From assembly GCA_963754045.1 (NCBI GenBank), contig CAVWEN010000002.1, positions 558,001 to 622,000 on the forward strand: 64,000 bases of DNA, written 5' to 3'. A program made the translations under genes and the position numbers. The stretch comes from JALZKA01 sp963754045 (GTDB lineage: Bacteria > Actinomycetota > Thermoleophilia > Solirubrobacterales > 70-9). This document shows positions 41,934 to 50,540 of the stretch, piece after piece. Below the pieces are notes generated by a model. The model made no database searches. It saw nothing but the letters and a program-made list of their open reading frames with translations, and was not told where the DNA came from. Each line of letters opens with the position of its first letter. Positions within the stretch are counted from its first letter, which is position 1.

Positions 41934-41939
41934 TAGACT
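41934..41939 (+). promoter_or_regulatory. TAGACT -10 box of tRNA-Arg
   Basis: TAGACT ends 10 bases before the mature 5' end of the tRNA (41950), the distance expected for a stable-RNA promoter. It supports TAGACT as a real -10 element in this genome. Confidence 0.5.
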
Positions 41940-41949
41940 CCGCCTTCGA

Positions 41950-42023
<74 letters not shown>

Positions 42024-42024
42024 T

Positions 42025-42615
42025 ATGGGTCGATTGGCAGCCGCAGCCGCGCTCGCCCTGCTGCTCGTGGGAGGCGGTTGCGGGTCAGATGACAGCGACG
42101 ATTCAGCGGGGTCTATCAGCCCGCGGCCGGTCGAGGCCACGGACCCGCTGCCCAAGCTCCAACGCGGATACGCCGAGTACGTCTCCCCGGTTGCCGGATT
42201 TGCGCTCGGGCGCCCGCCCGGCTGGGAGGCGAGTGAGGAGGGTACGGCCACCTTGATGCTCGCTCCCGACCGCCTGGTGGCGCTGACGATCTCCGCCGAC
42301 CGGACTTCCCAGGCGCTCGGCACGGACCTCGAGCGGTTCGCGGTGGACACCTTCACCGAGCTTCCCGGATATGAGGGTCGGCCTGAGCCCTCCGACCCGA
42401 AACGCTTCCGCCACCCGTACGACGGCTTCGAGGTGACCGGCGAGGGCGTGGCCACCGACTCCGGCGTGCGCCAGCGCATCCGCGTCGTCGCCTTGGCGCG
42501 AAAGGGCGTGGTGGTGCTGACCGCGGTCATTGCAGAGAACTCGGACGAGGGCGCCAGGGCGGAAGTGGCGCAGGCCGTCGAGGCCGTCCGAACGCTCAGG
42601 AGCCGCCCGCTCTAG
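42025..42615 (+). CDS. Lipoprotein of unknown function
   Basis: The product is 196 residues from ATG 42025. The signal peptide MGRLAAAAALALLLVGGGC ends in a lipobox with Cys19. A Ser/Asp linker is followed by a compact domain (YVSPVAGFALGRPPGWEAS, LVALTISADRTSQALG, IRVVALARKGVVVLTAVIAE) like the PsbP/LpqN-type lipoproteins of actinobacteria. The start codon lies one base after tRNA-Arg with no ribosome site except the tRNA itself. It ends 13 bases from convergent pyrE. Confidence 0.85.
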   Translation: MGRLAAAAALALLLVGGGCGSDDSDDSAGSISPRPVEATDPLPKLQRGYAEYVSPVAGFALGRPPGWEASEEGTATLMLAPDRLVALTISADRTSQALGTDLERFAVDTFTELPGYEGRPEPSDPKRFRHPYDGFEVTGEGVATDSGVRQRIRVVALARKGVVVLTAVIAENSDEGARAEVAQAVEAVRTLRSRPL

Positions 42616-42628
42616 CGAAAGCGTTGGC

Positions 42629-43195
42629 CTAGGCGTCTGGGCGGTCCGGGTATACGTCGTCGATGGTGGTGAGGGCTCTGAATGGCGCGCCCGCCGCCTC
42701 GGCGATCGCGTCGCCGCCCCCTGCCAGGCGATCGACCACGCACACGCAGCCGGCGATCTCGAGGCCGTGGGAGCGGATCAGCTCGATCGCGGCGACGGTG
42801 GAGTCGCCCGTCGTGACCGTGTCCTCGACCACCAGCACGCGCGCCCCCGCCTCGACAGGCCCCTCGACCATCCGCTGGAGGCCGTGCTGCTTGCGCTCCT
42901 TGCGCACGAAGAATCCGACGAGTCCCGCACCGTCCGGAACGGCGATCGCCGCGCACGCGAGTGGTATCGCGGCCATCACCGGGCCACCGACCGCGCTGGC
43001 CTTCGCCTGCACGGCGGCGTCGGCGAGTAGCTCACCGGCGGCGCGGAAGCCGGCCGGGCGCATAAGCGCGCGGCGGGCATCGACGTAGTAGGAGGCCGAC
43101 GCGCCGGACGAAAGGGTTACCTCGCCGAGCACGAGGGCGTGCTCGCGGAGTTCGGAGAGAAGCGCCGCGCGCGCGGCGTTGAGGTCGGTGCTCAC
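42629..43195 (-). CDS. pyrE: Orotate phosphoribosyltransferase
   Basis: The product is 188 residues from GTG 43195. The PRPP-binding motif is VLVVEDTVTTGDSTV (about 123-137). FTLSSG is represented by VTLSSGASASYYVDAR, and VGFFVRKERKQHG forms the catalytic loop with the conserved RKExKxHG. It converts orotate and PRPP to OMP in pyrimidine synthesis. It lies 22 bases after the L,D-transpeptidase gene on the same strand. Confidence 0.93.
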   Translation of the reverse strand: MSTDLNAARAALLSELREHALVLGEVTLSSGASASYYVDARRALMRPAGFRAAGELLADAAVQAKASAVGGPVMAAIPLACAAIAVPDGAGLVGFFVRKERKQHGLQRMVEGPVEAGARVLVVEDTVTTGDSTVAAIELIRSHGLEIAGCVCVVDRLAGGGDAIAEAAGAPFRALTTIDDVYPDRPDA

Positions 43196-43217
43196 GCGCG
43201 GCGCCTCATGGGCGGGG

Positions 43218-44258
43218 TCAGCGGTAGACGTAGAAAACGTCGCCGATGTCGATCCACTTGTAGATGAAGTTCGAGTTCGGCGGTGGGTTGCGCAGGCACC
43301 CGTGGCTGGCGGGGTAGTTCGGCACCGAGTGGTAACCGTGGGTCGCGTAGCCGCGGATGAAGTAGACCGAGTGGATCATCCCGAGCGAGTTCGTCCCATA
43401 GTCCTTGCGGTAGGTCGGGAACTTGCCGCGGATCGTCGGCGTCGCCGGCGCTCCCGAAGAGATGTGGAAGATGTGCTTCGGCTTGCCGTTCTTCGCCAGC
43501 ACCATCACCTGCCGCGAGAGGTCGGTCTCGATGTGCTTCCCGCCACCCGGCCACTTCAGCCTGAAGCCACCCTTCCCGTTGGCGAGGTCGCGGAAGATTC
43601 CGGGGGTCGCCTGGGTTGACCGCGACATGTTGTTGACCTTGCGGAAGGCGAGCACCGCGCGGCCCGTGGCGTCGCCGTACTTCGCTCCCTTAGCCGTGTA
43701 GTAGGCCTTTCTCGCGAGCAGCTTGTTGAACAGGCGGACCGAGTCGCCGCGTTGGCCGGGGTCGAGGTCTGGGTAGGTCACACGCACCGGGCGGGTCCGC
43801 GCCGAGGCGCCTTCCTGCTCGGGCGAGACGATCTTCGTGGCGGCGATCCGGTACTTGCCGGACTTGATCAGGCGGCCCAGGTTGATCGCAAAGCCGCCCG
43901 AGTCGGTGCCCTGGATCGGTCGTACCGGCACGGTCTTGCGCTCGATCGTGCGCTGCCCCCGGTAGCCGACCACGCGGACCCTCTGACCCGGGACGAAGGG
44001 GTGAACGCGGCCCTGCGCGCCGAGGGGTGTACCCACCGTGACCTTGCCATCGCGCCCGCCCTTGAGCGTCAGAGTCACCGAAGCGTTCGCCGGTGTCGGG
44101 CCACGCTGGGCGACCTCCGGTTCAACCGCCTCGAGCGTCGTGGGGGCCGGTTTGTCCATCACCTCATTTCCTACCTCTTGCGCGGAGGCGAGTACCGGCA
44201 CCGCGAGGGCTAGAAAGCTGGTCAGGGCGAGGGAGGGAACGAGGCGGGTTGAATTCAC
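43218..44258 (-). CDS. L,D-transpeptidase (YkuD domain) with peptidoglycan-binding domain
   Basis: The product is 346 residues from GTG 44258. Signal peptide: LALTSFLALAVPVLASAQ. Residues 55-160 are Ig-like beta sheets. Residues about 165-215 form a peptidoglycan-binding helix set (GDSVRLFNKLLARKAYYTA). The C-terminal YkuD domain has HGYHSVPNYPASHGCLRN with the catalytic Cys. It makes 3-3 cross-links or attaches proteins to peptidoglycan outside the membrane. Confidence 0.92.
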   Translation of the reverse strand: MNSTRLVPSLALTSFLALAVPVLASAQEVGNEVMDKPAPTTLEAVEPEVAQRGPTPANASVTLTLKGGRDGKVTVGTPLGAQGRVHPFVPGQRVRVVGYRGQRTIERKTVPVRPIQGTDSGGFAINLGRLIKSGKYRIAATKIVSPEQEGASARTRPVRVTYPDLDPGQRGDSVRLFNKLLARKAYYTAKGAKYGDATGRAVLAFRKVNNMSRSTQATPGIFRDLANGKGGFRLKWPGGGKHIETDLSRQVMVLAKNGKPKHIFHISSGAPATPTIRGKFPTYRKDYGTNSLGMIHSVYFIRGYATHGYHSVPNYPASHGCLRNPPPNSNFIYKWIDIGDVFYVYR

Positions 44259-44303
44259 GCGATCATTGTGGCAAGCCCTGCACGCGGAATGCGCCAGACG
44301 GGG

Positions 44304-45479
44304 TCAGCCCGCCGTGACGACGATGAACGCGATTGCGTTGTTGATGACGTGAAGTGCAATCGGAGCGCGGATCGACCCCGTCCGCTCGTAGAGCCATGAG
44401 AGGATCAACCCGAAGATCGTCAGCTGGAGGATCACCGGCCAGCTGTCCGAGCCCGTGTAGTGGAAGAGCCCCCAGATTCCCGAGGAAACGATGGCGGCCA
44501 CGGCGAAGGGCGCCTTTGCGCGAATCCCCGCGAACATGAACCCGCGGAAGAAGATCTCCTCGGCAATGGGCGCGGCGGCGATGATCAGGAAAGCCGCGGC
44601 GAAGTCGCCCAGGAAGCTCTCGCCGTAACCGAGCTCCCTCGTGATGTCCTCCTGCTCGGGCGAGAGCAGCAGGGAGAGGATCAGGGCGCAGCCGATGTAT
44701 CCGAGGTACGACCCGACCGCGGGCCACCACGGTGACCGCGACGACGCGCCAAGGCCCAGCTCGCGCCGGTCGGCGGTCCCGCCGGGCCGGGCCATCGCGA
44801 ACGACACACCGATCAGGGATGCAACGAGCACGCTCTGCAACGCGAGTGTGGAACCGAGCGACTCCAGGTCGCGGTCGAATGCCGAGACCACGACGGCCGC
44901 CAGGAGGGTGATGCCGAGCAGCACCCCGAGCCCGCCGACCACCCGGACCGGACCCCAGGATCCGCCGGGCAGACCGGGCGACTCCGCGGGCAGGGGCGCT
45001 GCGCCGGGTGGCGCGGCGCTGGTCTCGAGCGTTCCCCCCAGCGGGAGCGGAGAGTGGCCGGCCCGTCCGCGGAGCACGATCGTCCGCGCCGCGCGGTCGC
45101 CCAGGCGCTGGCGGCGTTCGGACTCCGGCACCGTGAAGAAGATCGCGACCAGGTCCGGCAGGCGCAGCAGGTTTCGCATCAGCGCCCGGTTCCAGCTCAG
45201 TGCGCTGCCGTCCTCGGTGGCGACGGTGATGCCCACGATCGCCTTGCCGGGAGTCCGCCCCCAGCGCCATTCGCCGATGATGAGCAGATTGATCCAGACG
45301 CTGAGGCCCACCAGCGTTGCGTACGCGATGGACTCTTCTTGATCGGTGGTCAGCGTTGTGCCGTCGGCCACCTCGGGTACCGCGACATAGGCCGCGATCG
45401 AGAGGATGACCCAGCCCAGGAGTGTGTCGAGGAGTCCAGCCGCCAGTCGGCGCCCAAGCCCCGCGTAGGCCGGGCTCAC
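44304..45479 (-). CDS. RDD domain fused to a CPBP intramembrane metalloprotease
   Basis: The product is 391 residues from a GTG overlapping the HAD stop. Residues 1-135 form an RDD domain (AGLGRRLAAGLLDTLLGWVI, EWRWGRTPGKAIVGITV). After a Pro/Ala linker come some seven spans with the CPBP/Abi motifs IAEEIFFRGF (EExxxR), GLFHYTG and ALHVINNAIAF. CPBP proteins include Rce1-like prenyl-protein proteases and bacteriocin-immunity proteins. RDD-CPBP fusion is less usual. Confidence 0.8.
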   Translation of the reverse strand: MSPAYAGLGRRLAAGLLDTLLGWVILSIAAYVAVPEVADGTTLTTDQEESIAYATLVGLSVWINLLIIGEWRWGRTPGKAIVGITVATEDGSALSWNRALMRNLLRLPDLVAIFFTVPESERRQRLGDRAARTIVLRGRAGHSPLPLGGTLETSAAPPGAAPLPAESPGLPGGSWGPVRVVGGLGVLLGITLLAAVVVSAFDRDLESLGSTLALQSVLVASLIGVSFAMARPGGTADRRELGLGASSRSPWWPAVGSYLGYIGCALILSLLLSPEQEDITRELGYGESFLGDFAAAFLIIAAAPIAEEIFFRGFMFAGIRAKAPFAVAAIVSSGIWGLFHYTGSDSWPVILQLTIFGLILSWLYERTGSIRAPIALHVINNAIAFIVVTAG

Positions 45480-46138
45480 ACGCCCACCACGGACGAGCTG
45501 AGCTCGGCGAGCGAGGCGATGTCCCCGCCGCCTTCGCGGTCGAGCAGGACTGCCCGGATCCCCGCCGCGGCAGCGCCCGCGACGTCCTCCTCTGGGGTGT
45601 CTCCAACGTGCAGCGCCTCGTCGGCGGCACACCCCGCGAGCCGCAGCGCGGCTTCGAAGATCGCCGGCTCGGGCTTTCTCACGCCCTCGGAGGCTGAGGT
45701 CACGATCCCGTCCAGCGAACTCCCGATGCCGCAGCGCTCGAGCACCTCCGAGAGCGAGATGTCCCAATTGGAGACACAAACCAAACGCAGGCCTCGTGCA
45801 TGCAGCGCTTTCAGTGCCGGCGACGTATCCGGGTACGCCCGGAAGCGGATCGAGGCCATCATCGTGTCCACCGGGATCTCGCGATCGAGCTCCCAGGAGA
45901 GGATGTCCGCGCAGCGCGCGCGCAGGGCGGCAAGCGAGTCCTCGTCGCGACCCTCGTGGGCGTGCTCGGCGTAGAAGGCCATCTCCCTACGAACGGCGGC
46001 CACGAGCCGGTCGTCGGCTTCGATGTCGAGCTCGGTCGCGAGGTGGATCCAGGGTGGCTCGAGCTCGACGAGCGTGCCCAGCGCGTCGAGCAGCACGGCG
46101 CGGGTGGGAGCGCCCGGGGTATTGCCTGCGGCAGCCAT
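45476..46138 (-). CDS. HAD-superfamily hydrolase
   Basis: The product is 220 residues from ATG 46138. Motif I is AVLLDALGTLVEL (nucleophile Asp present; the third position is Leu instead of Asp, as in HDHD3- or haloacid-dehalogenase-like members). VCVSNWDISL is motif II, GVRKPEPAIF motif III, and ALHVGDTPEEDVAGAAAAG motif IV. The helical cap lies between residues 25 and 90. The substrate is unknown. It diverges from mscS across 32 bases. Confidence 0.85.
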   Translation of the reverse strand: MAAAGNTPGAPTRAVLLDALGTLVELEPPWIHLATELDIEADDRLVAAVRREMAFYAEHAHEGRDEDSLAALRARCADILSWELDREIPVDTMMASIRFRAYPDTSPALKALHARGLRLVCVSNWDISLSEVLERCGIGSSLDGIVTSASEGVRKPEPAIFEAALRLAGCAADEALHVGDTPEEDVAGAAAAGIRAVLLDREGGGDIASLAELSSSVVGV

Positions 46139-46170
46139 CAGACGGGCAAGCTTGGCAGGATCACGTGCAG

Positions 46171-46947
46171 ATGGATCAGGGCTTCTTCTCCGAGTACGAC
46201 GACGTGATCGGCGCCCTCACCACGATGGCGATCACCCTCGCCGTCGCTTATCTGGTGGACCGCTTCGTTCTGGGCAAGGCGAGCGCGGTGGCGGGGCGCG
46301 TGGGTGAGAGCGGCGTCTCGCGCGCTGCGAAAACGCGGCTGCGCGTCGTGCGTCGCCTGGTGTTCGTGGTGATTGTGCTGATCGGCGCGGCTCTTGCGCT
46401 CGGCGAGTTCACGAAGCTGAACAAGCTCGCGACCGGCCTGCTTGCCTCCAGCGCGGTGCTGGGGATCGTGCTCGGGCTCGCCGCGCGCCAGGTGCTCGCA
46501 AACCCGTTGGCGGGCCTCCTGCTCGCCTTCACTCAACCGATCCGAATCGGCGACTCGGTCACTCTCGACGGTGAGACCGGTCGCGTCGACGACATCACGC
46601 TTTCCTACACCTTCATCGACACCGGCGACGGCCGCCTGATGATCGTGCCCAACGAGCGGGTGGTCACGAGCGTGGTCTTCAACCGGTCCACAGGGGATCG
46701 CACGGCACCGGCCGCCGCGTCGGTGTGGATCGCTCCGGATGCCGACCTGGCCGCCGCGCGCCGTGCGCTGGAGGGAGCCGGCGCTGACGAGGTCGAGGTG
46801 GCCGAGGTCACCTCCGACGGCGTTCGCCTGGTCGTCCACGGCAGCGCCGCCGCTGACCGGACGGCGGTCGCCGGCGAGGAGGCCGCCCTGCGCGAGCGCG
46901 CCCACGGTGCCCTCGTGGCGGCCGGCCTCACGGCTGCTGAGCAGTAG
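46171..46947 (+). CDS. Small-conductance mechanosensitive channel (MscS family)
   Basis: The product is 258 residues from ATG 46171; GTG 46165 is possible. Spans occur at about 12-32 and 60-80, and a pore helix at 88-118 (KLATGLLASSAVLGIVLGLA, then ARQVLANPLAG). The MscS beta domain follows (IRIGDSVTLDGETGRVDDIT, LMIVPNERVVTSVVFN). It would release solutes on hypo-osmotic shock and so belongs functionally with the trehalose genes downstream. Confidence 0.88.
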   Translation: MDQGFFSEYDDVIGALTTMAITLAVAYLVDRFVLGKASAVAGRVGESGVSRAAKTRLRVVRRLVFVVIVLIGAALALGEFTKLNKLATGLLASSAVLGIVLGLAARQVLANPLAGLLLAFTQPIRIGDSVTLDGETGRVDDITLSYTFIDTGDGRLMIVPNERVVTSVVFNRSTGDRTAPAAASVWIAPDADLAAARRALEGAGADEVEVAEVTSDGVRLVVHGSAAADRTAVAGEEAALRERAHGALVAAGLTAAEQ

Positions 46948-47055
46948 CAAGGGTTGTGACAGCGACCGAAGTCGAGCATGCAACTTTGCCTCCTGGCGGG
47001 GCCGAATCTGATCCGCCGGGCGATCCTGCTCGTTACCCTTTCCTGAGGTTCGAAT

Positions 47056-49182
47056 ATGTCGGCGCGAGCACGAAACAGGCACAACCGCTCGCGGGGTTCG
47101 GTCGGTAAGAAGGTCCTACTCGGCTTCGGCGTCGTTTTCGCCGTGGTCGGCATCGCGCTCGGCAGCGCGGCGCTTTGGGTCCTCGATATCGCCCGCTCCG
47201 CGCCGTCGATCGACACCCTCAAGCCGATCGACAGCGGCGCCAACTCCGAGGTCTTTGCGGCCGACGGCTCCCGTCTGGGCTTCATCCAGGCGGAGATCCT
47301 TCGCGAGCCGGTCGAGATCAAGGAGATCCCTGAAACCCTCCAGCGCGCCACGATCGCGATCGAGGACGAAAAGTTCTACGAGCACGACGGGGTGGACGTC
47401 GAGGCGATCGTGCGCGCCGGCGTCGAGAACTTCGAGGCCGGTGAAGTCCGCCAGGGCGCGTCCACGATCACCCAGCAGCTCGTGCGCAATCTCTATATCG
47501 CCAAGCCCGAGGACACGATCGAGCGCAAGATCATCGAGGCACAGATGGCGATGGACTACGAGGAGCGCTACACGAAGGACGAGATCCTCGAGCGCTACCT
47601 CAATACCGCCTCCTATGGCACCAACGCTGGCCGCACCGCCGTCGGCGTCAAGTCCGCCTCGGAGGTCTTCTTCAACAAGGACGTCTCGCAACTCAACGTT
47701 GGTGAGGCGGCGCTGCTCGCCGGCCTGCCCCAGGCCCCCTCCGAGTACAACCCCTTTTCGAATCCCGACCGCGCGACTACCCGCCGCAACCTCGTTCTCA
47801 AGGCGATGGCCGATCAGGGCTTTTTGAGCCAGGGCGAGTACGCGAAATGGGCCGGCGCCGGCCTCGGCCTCAAGCGCGGCTACCGCTACGAGGAGATCGA
47901 GGAGCAGTACTTCTTCGACTACGTCCAGGAGGAGTTGATCAAGCGCTATGGCGTGCAGAAGGTGCGCCTGGGTGGCCTCAAGGTGTACACGACGATCGAG
48001 CCGAAGCTCCAGGCTGTGGCGCGCTCGGCAATCGCCGGTAACTATGTGCCCTCGGGTGCCGCTACGGCACTCGTTTCCACTGACACCGCCACGGGCGAGA
48101 TCAAGGCCATGGCGTCATCCGCCACCTACGACGTGAGTCAGTTCAACCTCGCTGCCCAAGGCCAGCGCCAGCCGGGCTCGGCATTCAAACCGTTTGCCCT
48201 GGCTGCGGCGATCGATCAGGGAGCAGACCCTGACTCGACCTATTACTCGGCACCCTCCACGATCACTCTTGACATGGGGATCGGTGCGCCTCCGTGGACA
48301 GTGAGCGGCGGCGGCGGCGCCTCGATGAGCCTTCGCCAGGCGACGGCGAACTCGATCAATACGGTCTTCGCGCAGCTCGTGCTCGACATCGGTCCTGAGG
48401 CGATGAACGACATGGCCCGTAGCCTCGGCATCACCGCCAAGCTGAACGACTACCCGGCGGAGGTGCTGGGTGGTCTCGAGCAGGGTGTCTCGGTACTCGA
48501 AATGTCGAACGCGTATGCGAGTTTCGCCAACGGCGGGGTCCATCACAAGCCCACGGCCGTCCGTCGCGTCGAGTTTCCGGACGGAAAGGTCGACACGCCC
48601 GAGAAGCCGCAGGGCACGCGGGTGTTGACAGACGGCGTCGCCTACGAGGTGGCCGACGTGATGAAGGGCGCACTCGAGTACGGCACCGCCGCAGGCCTCG
48701 GCATCGGCTGTCCCGCGTCCGGAAAGACCGGAACTACCGAGGCCCAGGCAGACGTGTGGTTTGTCGGCTATACGCCACAGGTATCGACCGCGGTGTGGAT
48801 GGGCAACCCCAACGACCGGACGGCGATGCCCGGCTACGGCGCCGATCTGGCGGCGCCGATCTGGCGGGACTACATGCTCACCGCGGCGACCCAGCCGTGC
48901 GAGGACTTCCCAGCGCCAACCGAACCCGCGGACCTCTCCTCGTTCTTCGGGGATCACACGGTCTCCTCCGACTACGGTCAGGAGGCGCCGACCTCCGAGC
49001 CGCTCAATCCGGACGACGCCGATGACATCGACAGTGATGTCGAATCCGGTGACGCCGACGGTGACGGAGCTCCGGACGATCTCTACGCACCCGGTGTCGA
49101 CGGCAACACCAACCCAGCCGACCGCGGCAACCGCGGCGGCGGTCGGGGCAACGGCGCCCCCGGCGGCGGCGTCGCGCCCTAG
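47056..49182 (+). CDS. Class A penicillin-binding protein (PBP1A-type)
   Basis: The product is 708 residues with GAGG before ATG 47056. A membrane anchor lies at about 18-40. The GT51 domain shows IEDEKFYEHDGVDVEAI, GASTITQQLVRNLY and YLNTASYGTNAGRTAVGV. The transpeptidase has SAFK (Ser375), SIN and KTGTTEAQADVW. The last 100 residues are acidic, then Gly/Arg-rich. It polymerises glycan strands and cross-links stem peptides at the outer face of the membrane. Confidence 0.95.
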   Translation: MSARARNRHNRSRGSVGKKVLLGFGVVFAVVGIALGSAALWVLDIARSAPSIDTLKPIDSGANSEVFAADGSRLGFIQAEILREPVEIKEIPETLQRATIAIEDEKFYEHDGVDVEAIVRAGVENFEAGEVRQGASTITQQLVRNLYIAKPEDTIERKIIEAQMAMDYEERYTKDEILERYLNTASYGTNAGRTAVGVKSASEVFFNKDVSQLNVGEAALLAGLPQAPSEYNPFSNPDRATTRRNLVLKAMADQGFLSQGEYAKWAGAGLGLKRGYRYEEIEEQYFFDYVQEELIKRYGVQKVRLGGLKVYTTIEPKLQAVARSAIAGNYVPSGAATALVSTDTATGEIKAMASSATYDVSQFNLAAQGQRQPGSAFKPFALAAAIDQGADPDSTYYSAPSTITLDMGIGAPPWTVSGGGGASMSLRQATANSINTVFAQLVLDIGPEAMNDMARSLGITAKLNDYPAEVLGGLEQGVSVLEMSNAYASFANGGVHHKPTAVRRVEFPDGKVDTPEKPQGTRVLTDGVAYEVADVMKGALEYGTAAGLGIGCPASGKTGTTEAQADVWFVGYTPQVSTAVWMGNPNDRTAMPGYGADLAAPIWRDYMLTAATQPCEDFPAPTEPADLSSFFGDHTVSSDYGQEAPTSEPLNPDDADDIDSDVESGDADGDGAPDDLYAPGVDGNTNPADRGNRGGGRGNGAPGGGVAP

Positions 49183-49272
49183 GTATCTGCGCCGGAACCG
49201 TGAATGGCTGTCCTTGACGGCGTCCAGGGTCGGCCAATGATGTCAACGTAGTTGTTGCCTATCGTCAACCGG

Positions 49273-50292
49273 GTGCGTGGCGAGTTCGAGCTGATCGACC
49301 TGATGCGCGAGCGTCTGGACGCAGCCGGTGTGACGGCCGGCGACCGGGTGGTGCTCGGCAGTGGCGATGACGCAGCGGTGACCGCTCCGGATGGAGCGAC
49401 GGCCACCTCCGTGGATTCGATCGTGGACGGGGTTCACTTTCGCCGCGCGACCTTCGCCGCGGCCGACATCGGGCACAAGGCCCTGGCCGGCGCCCTTTCC
49501 GACCTTGCCGCGATGGGGGCCGCGCCGGGTGAGGCTTATGTGCAGGTGGGCGTTCCAAGCGATCTGGGGGAGGACGACCTCGGCGCGATCGCCGACGGCA
49601 TCGGTGCGATCGCCGCCGAGGCCGGGGTCGCGATCGCGGGCGGCGATGTAGTGAGCGCTCCGATCCTGTTTCTCGCGGTGACCGTGGTCGGTCACGCTCC
49701 CGAGGCCAACTCGCTCGTGACGCGATCAGGAGCAAGGGAGGGCGACGCCCTGGTCCTCACCGGGCCGCTCGGTGGCGCCGCCGCGGGGCTGGCGCTGCTC
49801 GAGCGTCCGGAACTGGCCGAGGCGCTTGATTTGGAGACGGCGGAGGCCTTGAGAGCACGCCAGCGTCGCCCTGCCCAGCGCCTTGAGGCAGGCCTGGCGC
49901 TCGCCCATGCGGGCGCCCACGCGATGATCGACATCTCGGACGGCCTTGCTCAGGACGCCGGACACGTCGCCTCTGCTTCTCGGGTGAAGCTCGAGATCGA
50001 GCTGGTCCAGGTCCCTGTCGCACGTGGCGTGGCGTTCCTCGCCGCCGAATCAGGCCACGAGGTCGCTGAGCTCATCGCGGGCGGGGGTGAGGACTACGAG
50101 TTGCTGGCTGCCGTCGAGGCGACCAGCGCCGAACCTGTGCTCGCCACGCTACGAAGGATTGGACTCGAGCCGGCGGTCATCGGCCGGGTCGAGTCCGGGG
50201 AGGGCCTGGTGCTGCGCAACCTCAGCGGTCGTGAACTGGACGTGGGGGGGTTCGATCAGGTTCACTCACGAGTTCACGGCGAGCCCACTTGA
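49273..50292 (+). CDS. thiL: Thiamine-monophosphate kinase
   Basis: The product is 339 residues from GTG 49273, chosen because it gives the family N-terminus RGEFELIDLMRERL; TTG 49252 is also in frame. Mg/ATP motifs VLGSGDDAAV and SVDSIVDGVHF, then DISDGLAQDAGHV and GGGEDYELL, define ThiL. It makes thiamine diphosphate from the monophosphate with ATP. TATCGT (49260-49265) lies 7 bases before the GTG, which fits a leaderless transcript. Its 3' end overlaps a small minus-strand gene. Confidence 0.92.
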   Translation: MRGEFELIDLMRERLDAAGVTAGDRVVLGSGDDAAVTAPDGATATSVDSIVDGVHFRRATFAAADIGHKALAGALSDLAAMGAAPGEAYVQVGVPSDLGEDDLGAIADGIGAIAAEAGVAIAGGDVVSAPILFLAVTVVGHAPEANSLVTRSGAREGDALVLTGPLGGAAAGLALLERPELAEALDLETAEALRARQRRPAQRLEAGLALAHAGAHAMIDISDGLAQDAGHVASASRVKLEIELVQVPVARGVAFLAAESGHEVAELIAGGGEDYELLAAVEATSAEPVLATLRRIGLEPAVIGRVESGEGLVLRNLSGRELDVGGFDQVHSRVHGEPT

Positions 50293-50383
50293 CGAGCCGA
50301 AGCTTGCGGATGATCTCCTCGGCGACCAGTTCGGGGTTGACCACATAGTGCCGGGAAGCGATTTGCTGCTGCAGGTTGGGCAT
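50222..50383 (-). CDS. Small FlgM-like protein
   Basis: This 53-residue frame from ATG 50383 overlaps the end of thiL by 71 bases. LQQQIASRHYVVNPELVAEE resembles the C-terminal half of the anti-sigma factor FlgM, where Y-x-V-D/N-P-x-x-V-A is typical. Codon third positions are G+C-rich, as in real genes here. It has no good ribosome site. No flagellar gene is near, so an anti-sigma role is only a guess. Assignment is tentative. Confidence 0.4.
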   Translation of the reverse strand: MPNLQQQIASRHYVVNPELVAEEIIRKLRLVKWARRELVSEPDRTPPRPVHDR

Positions 50384-50540
50384 AGTCGGCACGTCTCGCT
50401 TGTCGTCTCTGGCTCCGAAGTCCTGTGGTGGGCGTCGAGATTTCCACGTCGGCGCGGATCCTTCCATGGGGCCATCGACCGGCCTCGGGGCGACCAGTAT
50501 CGAACAGCCGTCCAAACCCGGCACGTGTGGGGTTTGGACC

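Noticed and set aside
46138..47082. 314-codon minus-strand frame over mscS
   Set aside because: MscS motifs on the plus strand are unambiguous; the opposite frame has no recognisable domain.
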